Program-made: the position numbers and the translations under genes
In this document: positions 43,415-54,622 of the stretch, in pieces
Position numbering within the stretch: the first letter of the stretch is position 1
Layout: each line of letters opens with the position of its first letter
Notes under the pieces: generated by a model
Told to the model about the DNA's origin: nothing
Database searches by the model: none
The model's input: the letters and a program-made list of their open reading frames with translations, nothing else
Assembly: GCF_918797505.1 (NCBI RefSeq)
Contig: NC_092798.1
Span: 49,374,985-49,438,984 of the forward strand
Length of the DNA stretch: 64,000 nucleotides
Direction: 5' to 3'
Origin: Bemisia tabaci
Lineage: Eukaryota; Arthropoda; Insecta; Hemiptera; Aleyrodidae

Positions 43415-43827
43415 CACTGAAAAAAAATTCTCGGCGTTTTTACCAAGGTCCGTTGGTACCTTTACCATCTCACTTTTTTTACCAATTATTGGTAATTTTA
43501 CCAAGACAGACTGGTAAGCTTACCTAAAAACCGGTATTTTTACTGTTCTTTTCAGGTAAGAATACCACTTTTATTGGTAATAAATTCCCGGTAGCTTTGC
43601 CATTTTATCTCGGTAATTCTACCACAGTCGATAAAAAATATTGGCGCTTTTACCAAGGTCCAGTAAAATTACGGAGAAAGTTCAATAATTTTACCGAGAT
43701 TCTTGGTAAAATTACCAATTCCATTAATGGTAATTTTACCAAGAAAAAACTGGGATCAAATAGAACCCTGAATTCTTGGTAATTTCACCCTTTTTTTAGT
43801 AAATACACCAAATTTTTTTTGTCAGTG
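43415..43827 (+). mobile_element. GGTAA-rich MITE, complete copy
   Basis: CACTGAAAAAAAATTCTCGG left end, AAATTTTTTTTGTCAGTG right end, 413 bp. Built largely from TTACC and GGTAA words at short intervals. The first ~205 bp matches window positions 1-205 in reverse. Confidence 0.75.
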
Positions 43828-44672
43828 CAAGATGTTATGGAAATGTAAAAGCCAATCGCAAACAAATTTCGAACGAAAAGCGAAAATCTGAACTCTATTT
43901 ACCGAAGAAAATGCCCTCTTATCCATTCTCGTGTTCCTGTTAATTTTCTAGTGTTTTTCTCGGAAGAAGGTTGGCTGCCCTTTTGGGCCTTAAGAGCTCC
44001 ACATTTTGAAATTTTTTTCTCTTCTCATATAGATACTCCAGAGCTGACTCTGACCTTTTGCGAGTCAAGAAGCGTCGTTCCACTGACGTAAAGGCGTATT
44101 TCTGTTTTGACATGAGCATCGAAAAGCATAAGGTTGTATGGAGAATAGGGCCCACGTGGAAATTGAAATACGCCCTTCCGTCAGAGGGGCAACAATATGT
44201 ATGATGATGGTGCGATCTGGGGTTTCTTCCTGTTAAATTCTGATACTTAACCGATATCTTTGAGACCGGGATTTTATCAGGAATTTCTGACCCTTCCGTA
44301 AAATCACCCATCTACCTAGAGAACCTGATGACATATACGTTGTTTCTAAAACGAGCCAAAATTTGTAGTTTCTGATGGCAAAATGTAGTCCATTTGACTC
44401 ACCGTAAGCTTGACCCCGGACAGACGCAACTTCTCATCTGAGAACAGTTTTTATGAATTGCTGGCCCCTAACTGGTGTATTAATGGGTTCCGTGTTATTT
44501 TATCTGAGTGAGTGAGTTTCGAACGTGATGACCACGCCCAAAGTCAGTAAAATTATTTCATCCGAGAATCTGACAACGCCAAAAGCTCCTTCCATCTCTG
44601 CAAGTATAATTACCTACCGTGACTAAATCTGATTCTGCTACATCTTTGCACCGGTGTGTACCTCTGCCCTGC
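43828..44672. other. Unassigned; CC copy at 44077-44195, D relic end at 44391
   Basis: The CC segment is an inverted repeat (CTGACGTAAAGGCGTATTTC with GAAATACGCCCTTCCGTCAG). TGGCAAAATGTAGTCC followed by ATTT is a D right end. The 123-codon minus frame 43940-44311 crosses the CC repeat and is not supported. Confidence 0.45.
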
Positions 44673-44910
44673 TAAGGAAAAACATCATATGTATGAGTAT
44701 CCAAATTTTGGAAAACGGGCCTGTTGCAAGCAAGAGATACAGCTAATTGGATACGCTTACTAAGGGGAAATTTGCTCGAAAATCACGTTAGGCCTAACAA
44801 AAAAGTTTGAAATCCACTTCTTAGCTCGCAATCTGCGTAGTTTGTAACACGTTTTTTTTTTCAAATTTACCGCGTGTGCGGACAGGTAGTCAGGTTTTGC
44901 CCGGAGAGAG
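44673..44910 (+). mobile_element. E left-end fragment joined to half G element
   Basis: 44673-44715 is an E end (CTGCCCTGCTAAGGAAAAAC). At 44718 begins GGGCCTGTTGCAAGCAAGAG, a G half-element matching 2386-2590. Confidence 0.6.
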
Positions 44911-45167
44911 ATCTTACCTAAATAAATAAACAATCTTCCGAACTGTCATAAACTCTTCCCGCGTAAAATGTTAATTGATTCCAGGCATTTTCTTTTTTTT
45001 TCAAAAATAGAGAAAAAAACAACGAAACAAGCGCTTCATAACGATTGAAATCAATACAATAAATATTTAAAAAGTATGTGAAATCGTTTTTTTTTTTACT
45101 CGGGTCAATTTTTCTTAGTCTGCATGTGGAAACTTGGTCGACGATGACTGAGGAAAACTGCTCGCAG

Positions 45168-45911
45168 GGGGAAAGGTAAGTTGAGTCCCAAACGATCTTT
45201 TAAGGGTAAGTTGAGTCCCGTCAATTAATCACCCATAGGTAAATTGAGTCCCGTCAATTAATCCCCCATAGGTAAATTGAGTCCCACTGTATTTGCGTTG
45301 GTGGAAATAAAATAAAAATACGAAGGCATCGTACCAACATCTCCTTCACTTAAAAATGGCAAGCCGAAGAAATATGCATTTTAAATAATTGCTGAGTTCA
45401 GATCAAGTGTCTCTTTATACACGGTCACTAAGCCGCACTTTTGTATGTGGCGCCACCAATTCTGCCAAGATGAAAGCAACATCCTTAAGTCTAACATTCG
45501 GCCATACTCAACGAGCTGCTTTGTGTATACCTTCTTCGAAGTCCAAAAAAACTTCTTTCGGTTGGAACTTTAAACCTAAATATTCACAGCGCTTGACGAC
45601 AAACCGAAGTGCTGTTGCGTACGTATCAGTTTTTTTTGTCAGGCAATAGCAAGAAAACCAATGGAACAAATCGACCTTTGTAGTAACCATGAATCGTGAA
45701 TACTTGCAGATAAAATTTAAGCTTTTTACAATCACTTAACTTCATAAAACATTTACTTCATTTCTTGCCTCTCACGCACACTCTCCCATCCTCACACATA
45801 CAGTGATAATGCTACCGGGACTCAATTTACGTACCAGCAATTAGAAGTCGGGACTCATTTACCTTCTCCCCTAATGACCTCAATGCATTGGGACTCAACT
45901 TACATTCGTCC
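45168..45911 (-). mobile_element. MULE (Mutator-like) element, 744 bp
   Basis: Terminal inverted repeats GGGGAAAGGTAAGTTGAGTC then CC and, reversed, GGACGAATGTAAGTTGAGTC then CC. An 8-bp TSD GCTCGCAG sits at 45160-45167 and 45912-45919. The left end has additional direct copies of GGTAAGTTGAGTCCC (45175, 45219, near 45238 and 45272). The right end has inverted copies (GGGACTCAATTTAC near 45820). Long TSD, repeated subterminal motif and transposase remnant all fit Mutator/MULE. Confidence 0.85.
45310..45735 (-). pseudogene. MULE transposase remnant
   Basis: Minus-strand remnant of a Mutator-like transposase, the enzyme that would have cut and moved the surrounding element. The longest intact piece (45508-45735) contains KKTDTYATALRF and EVFLDFEEGIHKAAR. 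The Asp-Phe-Glu matches the conserved acidic block of the MULE domain. After a TGA stop the same frame continues VWPNVRL. A neighbouring frame then gives CCFHLG, the Cys-x-x-His-like motif, and the next frame gives NWWRHIQKCGL and, past a TAA stop, FGLPFL. So there are at least two stops, a shift between CCFHLG and NWWRHIQ, and a probable shift at the T8 run 45630-45637. The N-terminal half, including any first catalytic Asp, is gone. It cannot encode an active enzyme. Assignment is from remembered family motifs. Confidence 0.8.
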
Positions 45912-45919
45912 GCTCGCAG

Positions 45920-47188
45920 ACGCGGGAAACTTGAAAAAGTGTATTACAAAATTAACCATCAAATACTATCAAACTTATCGCTGTTATCAAATTAATTATT
46001 AAATATATAAAATAAAATAAAAACAAGTATAACTAAAGAAAAATTTACCTGAGCAAGATAGTATTTTATTACCATTTCTCAAACTCTATATCCTTTTCCT
46101 GGTACACACTAACCGGGCGTGTAGATCGCGAGCTGGGGATTTTTTTTTTGTGTGTTTGTATGTTACACTAGGTAGTTTTAAAAATTTCCAAGGAAACATC
46201 CAGATCCGCGGTAACGTCTTGCCCAAGAAAAATTTGAAAAAAAAAATTGGATTCCAGACTTTTTGACATCCCTGACGTGATTTTGTGTGATTTTATCCAT
46301 AATGGGAACATTTGTTTGGCTGTATCTCTTGTTCTGAAAGAAAAATTGTGCATCTTCATCTATCTTCGCCTAGAAAAATGTCTAGAATATCAAAAAGTTT
46401 CTGATTTTTCACAAAAACAATTCATTTTAAAGGACAGCGATTGTGTAAATTAACGTACTGAACATTGTCAATTATTTATCTTTAAAGTGAAGACGAAGTG
46501 ACACGAATTTAAAAACGCTGCAATCGAGTTGTTCACATTCTGCTCAAAACAGTCCAGTTATCTTAATATAATTTTTCCACCTTAAGGCACATTGCGCCGG
46601 ACTCCATCAAATTCATGTTTCTATTTGCACAACTGTTCTAACGTTATAATTGATGTACTTGGAAATACACTAATTCCACCACTTATTGTTAGATTCGTAG
46701 AATGTTCATCGTTGGCGATTCTCGTAAATGTATTTGTCATCGAACGCTCCGATGACAGACGAACAAGAGTTAAATGACTAATTTGCACTCAGTATTCCAC
46801 CTAACACCGCTTCTGGAAATCTGCATATTTAATTACACTGCATACGCGGTCTGATTACCGGGCGGTCGTTCAATCAAATTAGATGTCAATCAAGCCATGA
46901 TTTGACGCTCTAATTATCAAACCAAAACCGCGTCGACAACGAAAAACCTAGTCAGAGGGTGTTTTTATAAGGAGAAATAGGCTAATTGCGCTACTTTTTG
47001 CAGTAAAAAAGCATTCGAGGCTCATTTCAAGAATAGAAAGAACATATTGTCGTTTCTTAGACGAAAGAATTCGACTACATTTCAACGTTCCTAAATTTCT
47101 ACTCACAAATTGTGTTTTTAACACTGAACTCGTGCAGTGTCATTTGAACATTTCGCCGGTTATTCTTCCGATGACACAGCCGTACTTA
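45920..47188. other. Unassigned AT-rich DNA
   Basis: Frames at 46168-46359, 46247-46453 and 46592-46777 lack domains. 47045-47105 resembles an end of family T. No supported gene. Confidence 0.4.
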
Positions 47189-47401
47189 CATCGAAAAAAA
47201 AGTGAAGTTGATTTTACATTCTGGATGTAAAAAAAGTGTCCGTGAACTTGTAAAATGGTGAGTTACCCGCTACAGTAGTTAATTTAGCAATGCCAAAATG
47301 TAAAACTAAAACTGCTGTGGCGGGTAATTTAGCATTTTATAAGTGCTCGCACACTTTTTTTACATCCAGAATATTAAATCAACTTCACATTTTGTTCGGT
47401 G
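47189..47401. mobile_element. MITE family O copy 3
   Basis: CATCGAAAAAAAAGTGAAGT left, CTTCACATTTTGTTCGGTG right; TTCTGGATGTAAAAAAAGTG and ACTTTTTTTACATCCAGAAT arms. No P insertion. Confidence 0.75.
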
Positions 47402-48683
47402 TTTTATATTTTTGTTTCCTTTTTCTCTTTTAATTTTGCAAACCTATGGCAGTTCACCTCTTAATTCGAGACTTTATTTTACCATGCCGATGCATGCCAC
47501 TTTCAATGAGCCCGAAATAATGGTTTCATACTGTAAAATGTAGTCAAATTATCGTTTTCGATTAGCAAAATTAAAAAAAAAACGCATACAATACAGTTTA
47601 CTCTCTTGAAAAAATGAATCTATCGTCAGCTTTAGCCTCTATCATAAACACTTACAATATTACTTTAAAATGCAACACATACACTTACAGACGTACACAC
47701 ACCCACATATACGAGTATGAAAAAATGAGAAACAATGTTTGTTGATACCTTCCTGAAATCGACACGAATAGTCATCGAATCGCAAAATGGATGCATTTTG
47801 AGAGGAAAATGACAAAAATGTACATTTGACCTTTACAGTCAACATTTATCGTAAATGGAAAATACATGATATTTTTATAAACAGAACTTGCTCTTTTTTT
47901 TGCGTAGCGACGCTTCCAACGCGCACCACAATATCGCGCGGACGTTCGATGCGGTCCTGAAAAATGGCGTCACATGTGATTTAAGCGCGGTATAACTCGT
48001 AAAATTGATTCTCGCCCGTTATAATGAGTCAACACCACTCAAGCCCCCCCCCCTCTTCCCCGCCCGCCCGCGCATGGATTTGCCCCGAACCCCGCCCCTC
48101 ATCAGTCCCTCAATTAAACTGTATTTTTTTTTATTTTATTTTATTTTATTTCCCCCCGTCTCTCGCTCTTTCCCGCCTCGCATTTTCATTTTTTCCACGT
48201 TCGAAATAAACCGAGCTGCATTCTTTTGTGTTGTTTATTTATGCGCCAGTGTGTGACTTTGCCGCGCCATTCCGGGGGGCGTTGCCGCCCCCGCGTCGGA
48301 ACTCAAGGGCCCTCGACGGCGGGATGCGTGACCTTTCGTACGTTTGGCAACGCTGGACCCAGCTTTGTTCGGTAACATGAATATTATGGCACGCAACGGG
48401 GGATGAATGCGACACCGACATTTTATGTTGATCAAATACTCGCCCGCAGAAATTTATGGCCGGGGCAGGAAGTTGGTGTTGAGTTATTAAAGTTTATTCG
48501 GAGCCGAGGTGGCTCGATGGTTTGTCCCTAAAATATTATTGGGAAGTCAAGAAAAATCGGGAATTATGGGATTAAAAAAATAGTCATCAAACTCGTTCAA
48601 AATCATACCGGAGAATATTCACTATAATGTGGGGCACGCGTTGCGCAACTGGGTCATTTATATTGATGTTAACGGGCAAGGAG
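47402..48683. other. Unassigned; GC island 48030-48470
   Basis: C run near 48043-48052, (TTTTA)n-like run near 48125-48150, and opposing low-complexity frames. AGGTGGCTCGATGGTTTG near 48508 resembles a pol III A-box but lacks a partner B-box. Confidence 0.4.
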
Positions 48684-48843
48684 CAGTGGCGTGGCCTGCT
48701 TTGCGATACATCGATTGATCTGCCATTAAAACGTATAGAAAAGGGTCAATAAACAGGCGCATAAAATCTTTGCGCAACAAACTCCTGTATAATCGATTGT
48801 TTTAGAGAAATATCGATAATTGATCGTTCACGCCTCGCCACTG
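48684..48843 (+). mobile_element. hAT-like MITE, family B copy 5, 8-bp TSD
   Basis: CAGTGGCGTGGCCTGCTTTG left and CACGCCTCGCCACTG right, 160 bp. Flanks GCAAGGAG (48676-48683) and ACAAGGAG (48844-48851) agree at 7 of 8 positions. An 8-bp duplication with CAGTGG ends fits the hAT superfamily. Contains TATCGATA. Confidence 0.8.
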
Positions 48844-49153
48844 ACAAGGAGGCGTAACTCCATCCCAAGTTCGACTAACGGAATGACTGGTTAGGTTCTA
48901 ACCTAATTGAGCAACTAAACTAACGTTGGCGTAGTGCATAAGGTATCCTGCGTAATTGAAGGCGGACCACAGTAGATTTCCATTGCAATGAAGGAACCAG
49001 TAGCCTCTTATCGGCGGCCACAATGTATTCCTGAATGCGGCTTTCCAATCGAAAAGTGCTTTTGCCATTATTACATCGTACCCCGCCAACGCTGAAGCCC
49101 GTGAAATCGCTTGTAAAAAGCAGCATTTTTCCACAGGATGAATGCGACATGTA

Positions 49154-49426
49154 GCAGGCCGATTATTGAAAATGATCGACAGAACTATAGACAAAAAAGA
49201 TAAAGGGGATGTGGAGGGAGCCTGTTGGTGGAGGCGGGTGGTTGGAATGGACAAAGGAGGTAGGTAATAGACTAAATAACGGCATCCTACGAGAAACCAT
49301 GTAGTAATTCCACCACTTCATCCCTTCGTCTATAGAAACCACCTATTTCAATCAATAGAATCGCTCCACACTCCCTGTGTCTTCTTAGTCTATAGCTTTG
49401 TCTATCAATTTTAATAGTTAGCCCGC
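49154..49426. mobile_element. MITE family I copy 2
   Basis: GCAGGCCGATTATTGAAAAT left and TTTTAATAGTTAGCCCGC right; ACAAAGGAGGTAGGTAATAG and TATAGCTTTGTCTATC inside. Preceded by unassigned 48852-49153, whose minus frames run into this repeat. Confidence 0.7.
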
Positions 49427-49932
49427 AAGAAAATGTTGTGCTCCTGGATTCCAAAATGTATCCCAAGTTTTTGGTTTTCCAGTCAAAAAAAGGAAGCAGG
49501 AGGAACTTATATCACTACGAACCAGCTTCCTCTTTTTCGCCTTATTTACGAGGGATCTCGCTCCCCTTCGAGGGAAGGGGGGGGGGAGGAAGGACGTCTG
49601 TTCAGCATCTTGTTAATCATTCATTATTTCAATGCTCCGGGTCATCCGAAAAACGTACCAAAAAAGGAGGGAATCCCATTAAGAGAATTACACGATGAAT
49701 AATGAAAACGCGGGGAAAAAGGCTGACTCTTTTACAGGAACCCCCTCCACCGTCCGCGATTCACACCGCATTCCTCCGTTCAAAAACCGCTTATCGCCAA
49801 TGGTAAACCAATGTGAGATCCGCGGTTTTTGCATAGCGTCGCATTCCCGGGAGCACGAACTGAGCAATGGACTCGGCGCTGCATAGGTGGCTGGGGGCCT
49901 TGAGGAAATATTTCGCGTTTACATGGCCCGTA
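49427..49932. other. Unassigned stretch
   Basis: Two overlapping plus frames at 49433-49702 share a G-rich low-complexity centre. No gene supported. Confidence 0.35.
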
Positions 49933-50376
49933 CTACCGTGCTGAGGAAAAACCGCTTATGAACACTCCAGAGTTGCCAAATTTCCTCCAATTAAATATTC
50001 ATTTTTCAGGAGAGTTTTTGACATTTTTTATTGAAATTTTCAGATGATGTTGTTGCGTACATTTAGCAACAATCAGAACTATTGAATAACTATTCAACTT
50101 CATAATAATAATATTCATAATAATGTTGTGAATATGACTTTATTCACACGGGTTTATATCGTTACAATGCGTATGTATATAGAACTCTGTTACCACGGAG
50201 ACATATCTATCAGGTTGAAGCTTAAATAGCTTTGACAGATGTCAACCTAATTATGAAGAAAATTCTCTGAAAATTTTAACGGGAAATATTCATAAGTTTT
50301 CCTGAAAATTCGTATTTTAAGAAAGGAAATTTGGCAACTGAGGAAGGCGCATACGACGTTTTTCCTTAGCACGGGA
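49933..50376. mobile_element. MITE family E copy with extra interior DNA
   Basis: CTACCGTGCTGAGGAAAAAC left (TA just before) and CGACGTTTTTCCTTAGCACG then GGAG right. About 190 bp longer than normal E copies, with an AT-rich segment at roughly 50060-50255 that has no partner here. Confidence 0.65.
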
Positions 50377-51000
50377 GCGTAGGACGGCGGCCTCGAATTA
50401 CTCAGACGTCTTTTCAAAGCGCAGTCCCCTTTGCTACCCCTTTTTGCCTGCCTCCTACCCCCGCCCCTCGCGCCGGGCCGTGCGCCCGAACAGAATTTAT
50501 CTGCTCATTATCTTTTCTCTCTGTCTTCGCGAGCCCCCGCGTTTTTTTTCAGCGTTCGTCGGCTTTAATTTCAGATAGGCCGAGTCGTGTGCTGTTTCAG
50601 CTGAGAAGTAAACGTCGACAAAAATTCGAACGTTGCCAGAGTTCTTCTGGTATAATACTTTGTTTTTAGAGAGAGAAAGCAGATTTGAATGAAGCTCTCT
50701 GATGCCACACGGATTTGCGATTTTAATAAATTTGCCCTTTGCGAAATTCCGCAGTAAACACGACTTTACCCCTGGTTTTCTCTGAAACAAACTGGAAAGC
50801 TCAAAGAAGGCTCTGAAAGTTGAGGCCAAAATGGAGGGATTCGCTTACGGTATGGTCATGAGAGATCACCTTCATATCCAGTCAAAGTCTCAATGGACGG
50901 ATAGGAAGCAAATATTTTCCACTTCGTTTGAGAAAGCCTGCCAATGTATTTGCTCTCTATCTATGTATAGAGAGTTTGACTGGGTATAGAGATTACAAAA
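50377..51000. mobile_element. Diverged F-like copy (50676-51000) after GC patch
   Basis: TGAGGCCAAAATGGAGG, AAGCTCAAAGAAGGCTCT and CAATGTATTTGCTCTCTATC mark a clearly diverged F relative, the most divergent F copy here. 50377-50675 is GC-rich with an E-like scrap near 50605. Confidence 0.55.
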
Positions 51001-52046
51001 TCGACTCAAAAATTCAATTTTCTGACTTTAATATATGTGTGCAATTTTAGTTTAAAATTTTACTAATTTTTGCAGGAGATCAGAGAAAACTCCAGCGAAA
51101 TTTTCAGTGAAAAATCGCCTAAGATTTTACTGGTAAAAAAGCAATTTTCAAGGAGACATTTGGCCAAATGAAATCTAGTTACGTTGTTTCGTGAGTTAAA
51201 CAATGATTTTATTTGTATTCTATTTATGGTCTATTCCGCTTGAAATTTTCCAAAAAATTCGTAAGGAAAGCACCAAAATCTGTCAAAAATTAGCACTTTA
51301 TCGAAAACGACTATGCTTTTTCCAAATGCCAATGTGGCATTCTTCTTTTGCACGGTAGCGTGGGTGACGTCATCACGGTACACGATCTCAGTGTCTCGAC
51401 CGTCGAGTCGCGGCCGCGCGAATTAGGGATTTGAAAGCGCGCGGAATCCGGCCCTCCTCCCCCTCCGGCCCTTCAAACGGTCCCTTTCATGTGCGCTATC
51501 GTGACTTTCAATGAACCAATTTATCTTCAACAGCAAACGAGCAGGCTCTTTTATTCTTTGAATAAGACTGTTTAAAAATAAAAGCCCGCGTGTGTACCGG
51601 TGTGTCAGTCGTTCCCTGCGCAAATATACCCCTTTGCAAAAACCGCTCAAGTGCATAAGATTCCTATTGCAGTTGGGTGATTTTCGGTTTCGCGTCGCAG
51701 CGCCTGCCGTATCGGCAACCGTGGCGTGCATATTTTTATCTTACCCGGAACTCGCATTTGTGAGCGGGAGCAGGGGACTTTGAGCAAGAGTCAATATTTA
51801 CTTTCAGTTTTTGAAGGGGCGTTTTCTTTGAAAAAAGCGGGCGGGGGGCGGAGGGTGGGGCGCCGAGCAGGGGACGCTCCGTTTGAAATGAGACAAAGTG
51901 ATCATTGAAACGCACCGAAATCGTCGATACGTCGGCCCCGAGCTTAGAGAATTATTTTCTCCGCGGTAGGGGACCTGGATTTTTCCACGTTTAGTAATTA
52001 ACTAAGGGTTGCAGGCTCGCCTCTTGCGCCCACAACCATCCCTCCT
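51001..52046. other. T copy (51001-51200), E relic (51240-51358), unassigned
   Basis: The T copy retains GGAGATCAGAGAAAACTCCA. The E relic ends GCACGGTAGCG. From 51360 a GC-rich patch bears opposing frames (51423-51731 minus, 51592-51783 plus) without recognised domains. Confidence 0.4.
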
Positions 52047-52510
52047 GCGAGGTGATTGTTGAAATTGGTAGACAAAGCTATGGACAAAGAAGATGTAGGG
52101 AGTATGGAGAGATCCTATCGGTTGAAATGGTTGGTTCCTATCGACCAAGGGAGAAAATGAAGGACTGACTGGACCGAGTTTATCAGAAAGGAACCAACCA
52201 ACATTAAGTTGAAACTGAGAAAAAGAGTTTCGAAGTTTTATCACTGCATAAGGCTCAATGTACAAAAAAAATTTTAACCCCTCTTTTCACAAATCAATTT
52301 CTGTTTTTTGATCTTCAGATTTGGCAGGAGAAAATGTATGGCCAGTGGAACTCGAAAACAGTCTCAACTCAATTTTTTCGAAAATGTGGGTTGGTTACCT
52401 TTCCAATAAACCCCGTCCATACTATAGGGTCTCTCGTGGATTGCCGTTAGTCAGTTTATTATCTACCTTCTCTGTCCATTGCAACCATCCACTTCGGCCA
52501 ATCGGCCCGC
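52047..52510. mobile_element. MITE family I copy 3, split by J
   Basis: GCGAGGTGATTGTTGAAATT left; TACTATAGGGTCTCTCGTGG resumes after the J element. Much of the right arm is deleted before TCGGCCCGC. Confidence 0.7.
52171..52418. mobile_element. MITE family J copy 2, nested in I
   Basis: GGACCGAGTTTATCAGAAAG left; TTTCCAATAAACCCCGTCC right; 248 bp against 249 in copy 1. The flanking duplication is not clear here. Confidence 0.8.
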
Positions 52511-53350
52511 TGCATGTGGCATACATCAGGAAAGAAAATGATGCTTTTCACAAGCGATTTGACGGAGGAAAAAGTCCTTTATGGGACTGAACTTTAATTC
52601 ACGTGAAAAACTAAATTTTTCGGTCGAGGAAACTGAAGTTTTCAGACTGAAGTCCTATGAAATTAGTGTTCTATATTGGTCACTAGGGGATAATTAATAT
52701 TGGTCAATTATTCTTAATATTTTTTGGGCATCCGTAGAGTGGTTTTCTCATCCTGGCGATACAAATCTTGTCTCTCATCTCCTGTGATATGTCTGATTTG
52801 TTTTGTAGCTCAAATGTACACTTTTTTTCCAAGAGCATATGACAATTTTTATCAATCCCTCATCTCATCCCTTGAAATGTTTCTGATTTGTTTTGTAGCC
52901 CTAACAACCCCTACTTCCACTCTATTCTTCCAGAGAGCCTTTAATCATTTTTCATCAATTTTAAGGGATATTCCAACTTCATCTTTAGTTGAACCCCTCT
53001 CGAATAAAACCCTACCTCTCATCTCGCGAAACGTGGCCAATTCGACGCTCCCGCACTGCAGGGCCGTAAAAACTCGAGGGCGTCGCGTTGCGTCGACGTC
53101 CGGGGCGTCGAGGCGTCGGGTCGGGGCGGTGGAACGTCGGGTGGAAGTTTCATCGGGCGCTCATTCGACACCCGTAAGACGATCTTAATTGCGCACTTTT
53201 ACCTAGTTCACCTAATTTTAATTAAACTTTCAGATGCACTTGAAGTCGGGCGCGCCGTTCGGATCGTCTTCGGAGGATTTTACGCTCGCTCGGGCACTTA
53301 ACCCTCCGCGAGGCTCCATGCGCCCCTCGCTCGTCTGGCTCGGTCCTCTG
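52511..53350. other. Unassigned with internal tandem repeats
   Basis: CTGATTTGTTTTGTAGC occurs twice near 52790 and 52885, and CTCATCTC three times. A 154-codon plus frame (52724-53188) runs through these repeats into a GC-rich tract. It has no domain and I do not call it a gene. Confidence 0.4.
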
Positions 53351-53603
53351 CAGCCGTACTATCCAAAAACGCCGTACGAGCATTCGAATGTTGCCAAATT
53401 TCCCCTCAGAAAACATGCATTTTTGACGACATTCATGCACATTTTACCTTGAAATTTTCAGATATCTTAGATTAAACTACATACAAAATTGTCTTAAAAT
53501 TTTGGAGCAAAATATTCACAATTTGCCGAGTAAATTCGGTTTATATCGAAGGAGACTTGGCAACATCTAAAGGTTCATATGGCGTTTTTCTTTAGGACGG
53601 GAG
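53351..53603. mobile_element. MITE family E copy
   Basis: CCAAAAACGCCGTACGAGCA, GAATGTTGCCAAATTTCCCC, and the right end ATATGGCGTTTTTCTTTAGG then ACGGGAG. Overlapping frames on both strands are incidental. Confidence 0.65.
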
Positions 53604-53885
53604 TGTGCTCCTCTCATTATACGCGGGCTCCGGGCGCCGCGCCGGGGGAACCGGGATGTGGAGAGCAGCAATTCAGCGCTTAACAGCGCCACGACCCCGG
53701 CCCGCCCGCCGCCGCCGCCGCGCCAGGAACAGGTGCTCCAAGCTCCAAGGACAACCGTGTCAGAGCCCCCGTTCATCGCTCCCATTATTATATAATCCGT
53801 TGATTTCCTCCCCCGTGTTGCCATCCTTTCGCCTCCCTGCTCTGAAAGGAAAACTCCGGCCGTGGAAGCCGTACTTACGGGCCAC

Positions 53886-54146
53886 ATATCGTCACCTTCC
53901 AGGCAAAGTATCACAAGCGCCATGCGACGTTTAAAAATTTCCGCCGCCATTTTATTTCTTAACTGAGAAATTGTTAGTTGAATCTGTTTGGAAATTTTAC
54001 TAAATTTTATCGGCAGCACAAAGAAAATTCAGTGAAATTTTCGGACAGCTTCGTTGAACAATTTCTCTGTAAAAAAATAAAAAGGCGGCGGAATTTTTTA
54101 AACGTCGCATGGCGCTTGTGATACTTTGCCTGGAAGGTGACGATAT
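53886..54146. mobile_element. Long inverted repeat GG
   Basis: ATATCGTCACCTTCCAGGCA to GGCGCTTGTGATACTTTGCC then TGGAAGGTGACGATAT. Outer 75-bp arms are nearly perfect. Inner arms (GAGAAATTGTT/AACAATTTCTC) extend pairing to about 125 bp. It abuts an M element on the right. The GC-rich 53604-53885 upstream has no supported gene. Confidence 0.7.
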
Positions 54147-54150
54147 ACGT

Positions 54151-54409
54151 ATTGACGGCGTAAGCCCGCAGCTACGTATCTCGTTTGCGGTGCTTGAAAA
54201 TCTTCGGCTCTATATTATTTTTTAAAGGAGAAGAAATCGGCATCATTCCTTGAATTTTTGCAGAATTTTCTTCGCATAGAGAAGAATTAAGGCAATTCAG
54301 GCAGTTTTAAGAATTGCCGTTGAGTAGTTATTTCCGTTTAAGAAAAAAAGTGCGACAGGACTGCCATGTCACAAACTGAAATACGTGATTGCGGACTTAC
54401 ACCGTCGAT
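54151..54409. mobile_element. MITE family M copy 4
   Basis: ATTGACGGCGTAAGCCCGCA left and GCGGACTTACACCGTCGAT right; uninterrupted comparator for M1 at 16565. Followed by unassigned 54410-54622. Confidence 0.7.
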
Positions 54410-54622
54410 AGCGTCCGCGTTCCGGGCGCAGAGGCTAAAAGTTCCGGGCGTAGCACCCGGAGTAATGGGAGCTATAGCTACAGCACCTGGAACTTTCGGA
54501 CTCTGAGCCCGGAGGAAGATGAATGTTAGAAGCAAGCAACATTAAAGAGCCCCCGAAGCAATGTAAAAACTAAACTTCTAACATGAGTTCTGAGCAAGCT
54601 TTGATGGATATTTTGCTGAGAA

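Noticed and set aside
45168..45290. Short direct repeats resembling a CRISPR array
   Set aside because: Units are MULE subterminal repeats with near-identical spacers and inverted counterparts at the other end; eukaryotic setting.
48500..48540. AGGTGGCTCGATGGTTTG as a tRNA-Leu-like A-box
   Set aside because: No B-box, no cloverleaf and no terminator downstream.
52724..53188. Longest open frame (154 codons, plus)
   Set aside because: Runs through internal tandem repeats and then a GC-rich arginine tract; no domain, start context or splice support.
53567..54019. 150-codon minus frame
   Set aside because: Overlaps an E element end and one arm of inverted repeat GG; composition follows the GC patch.
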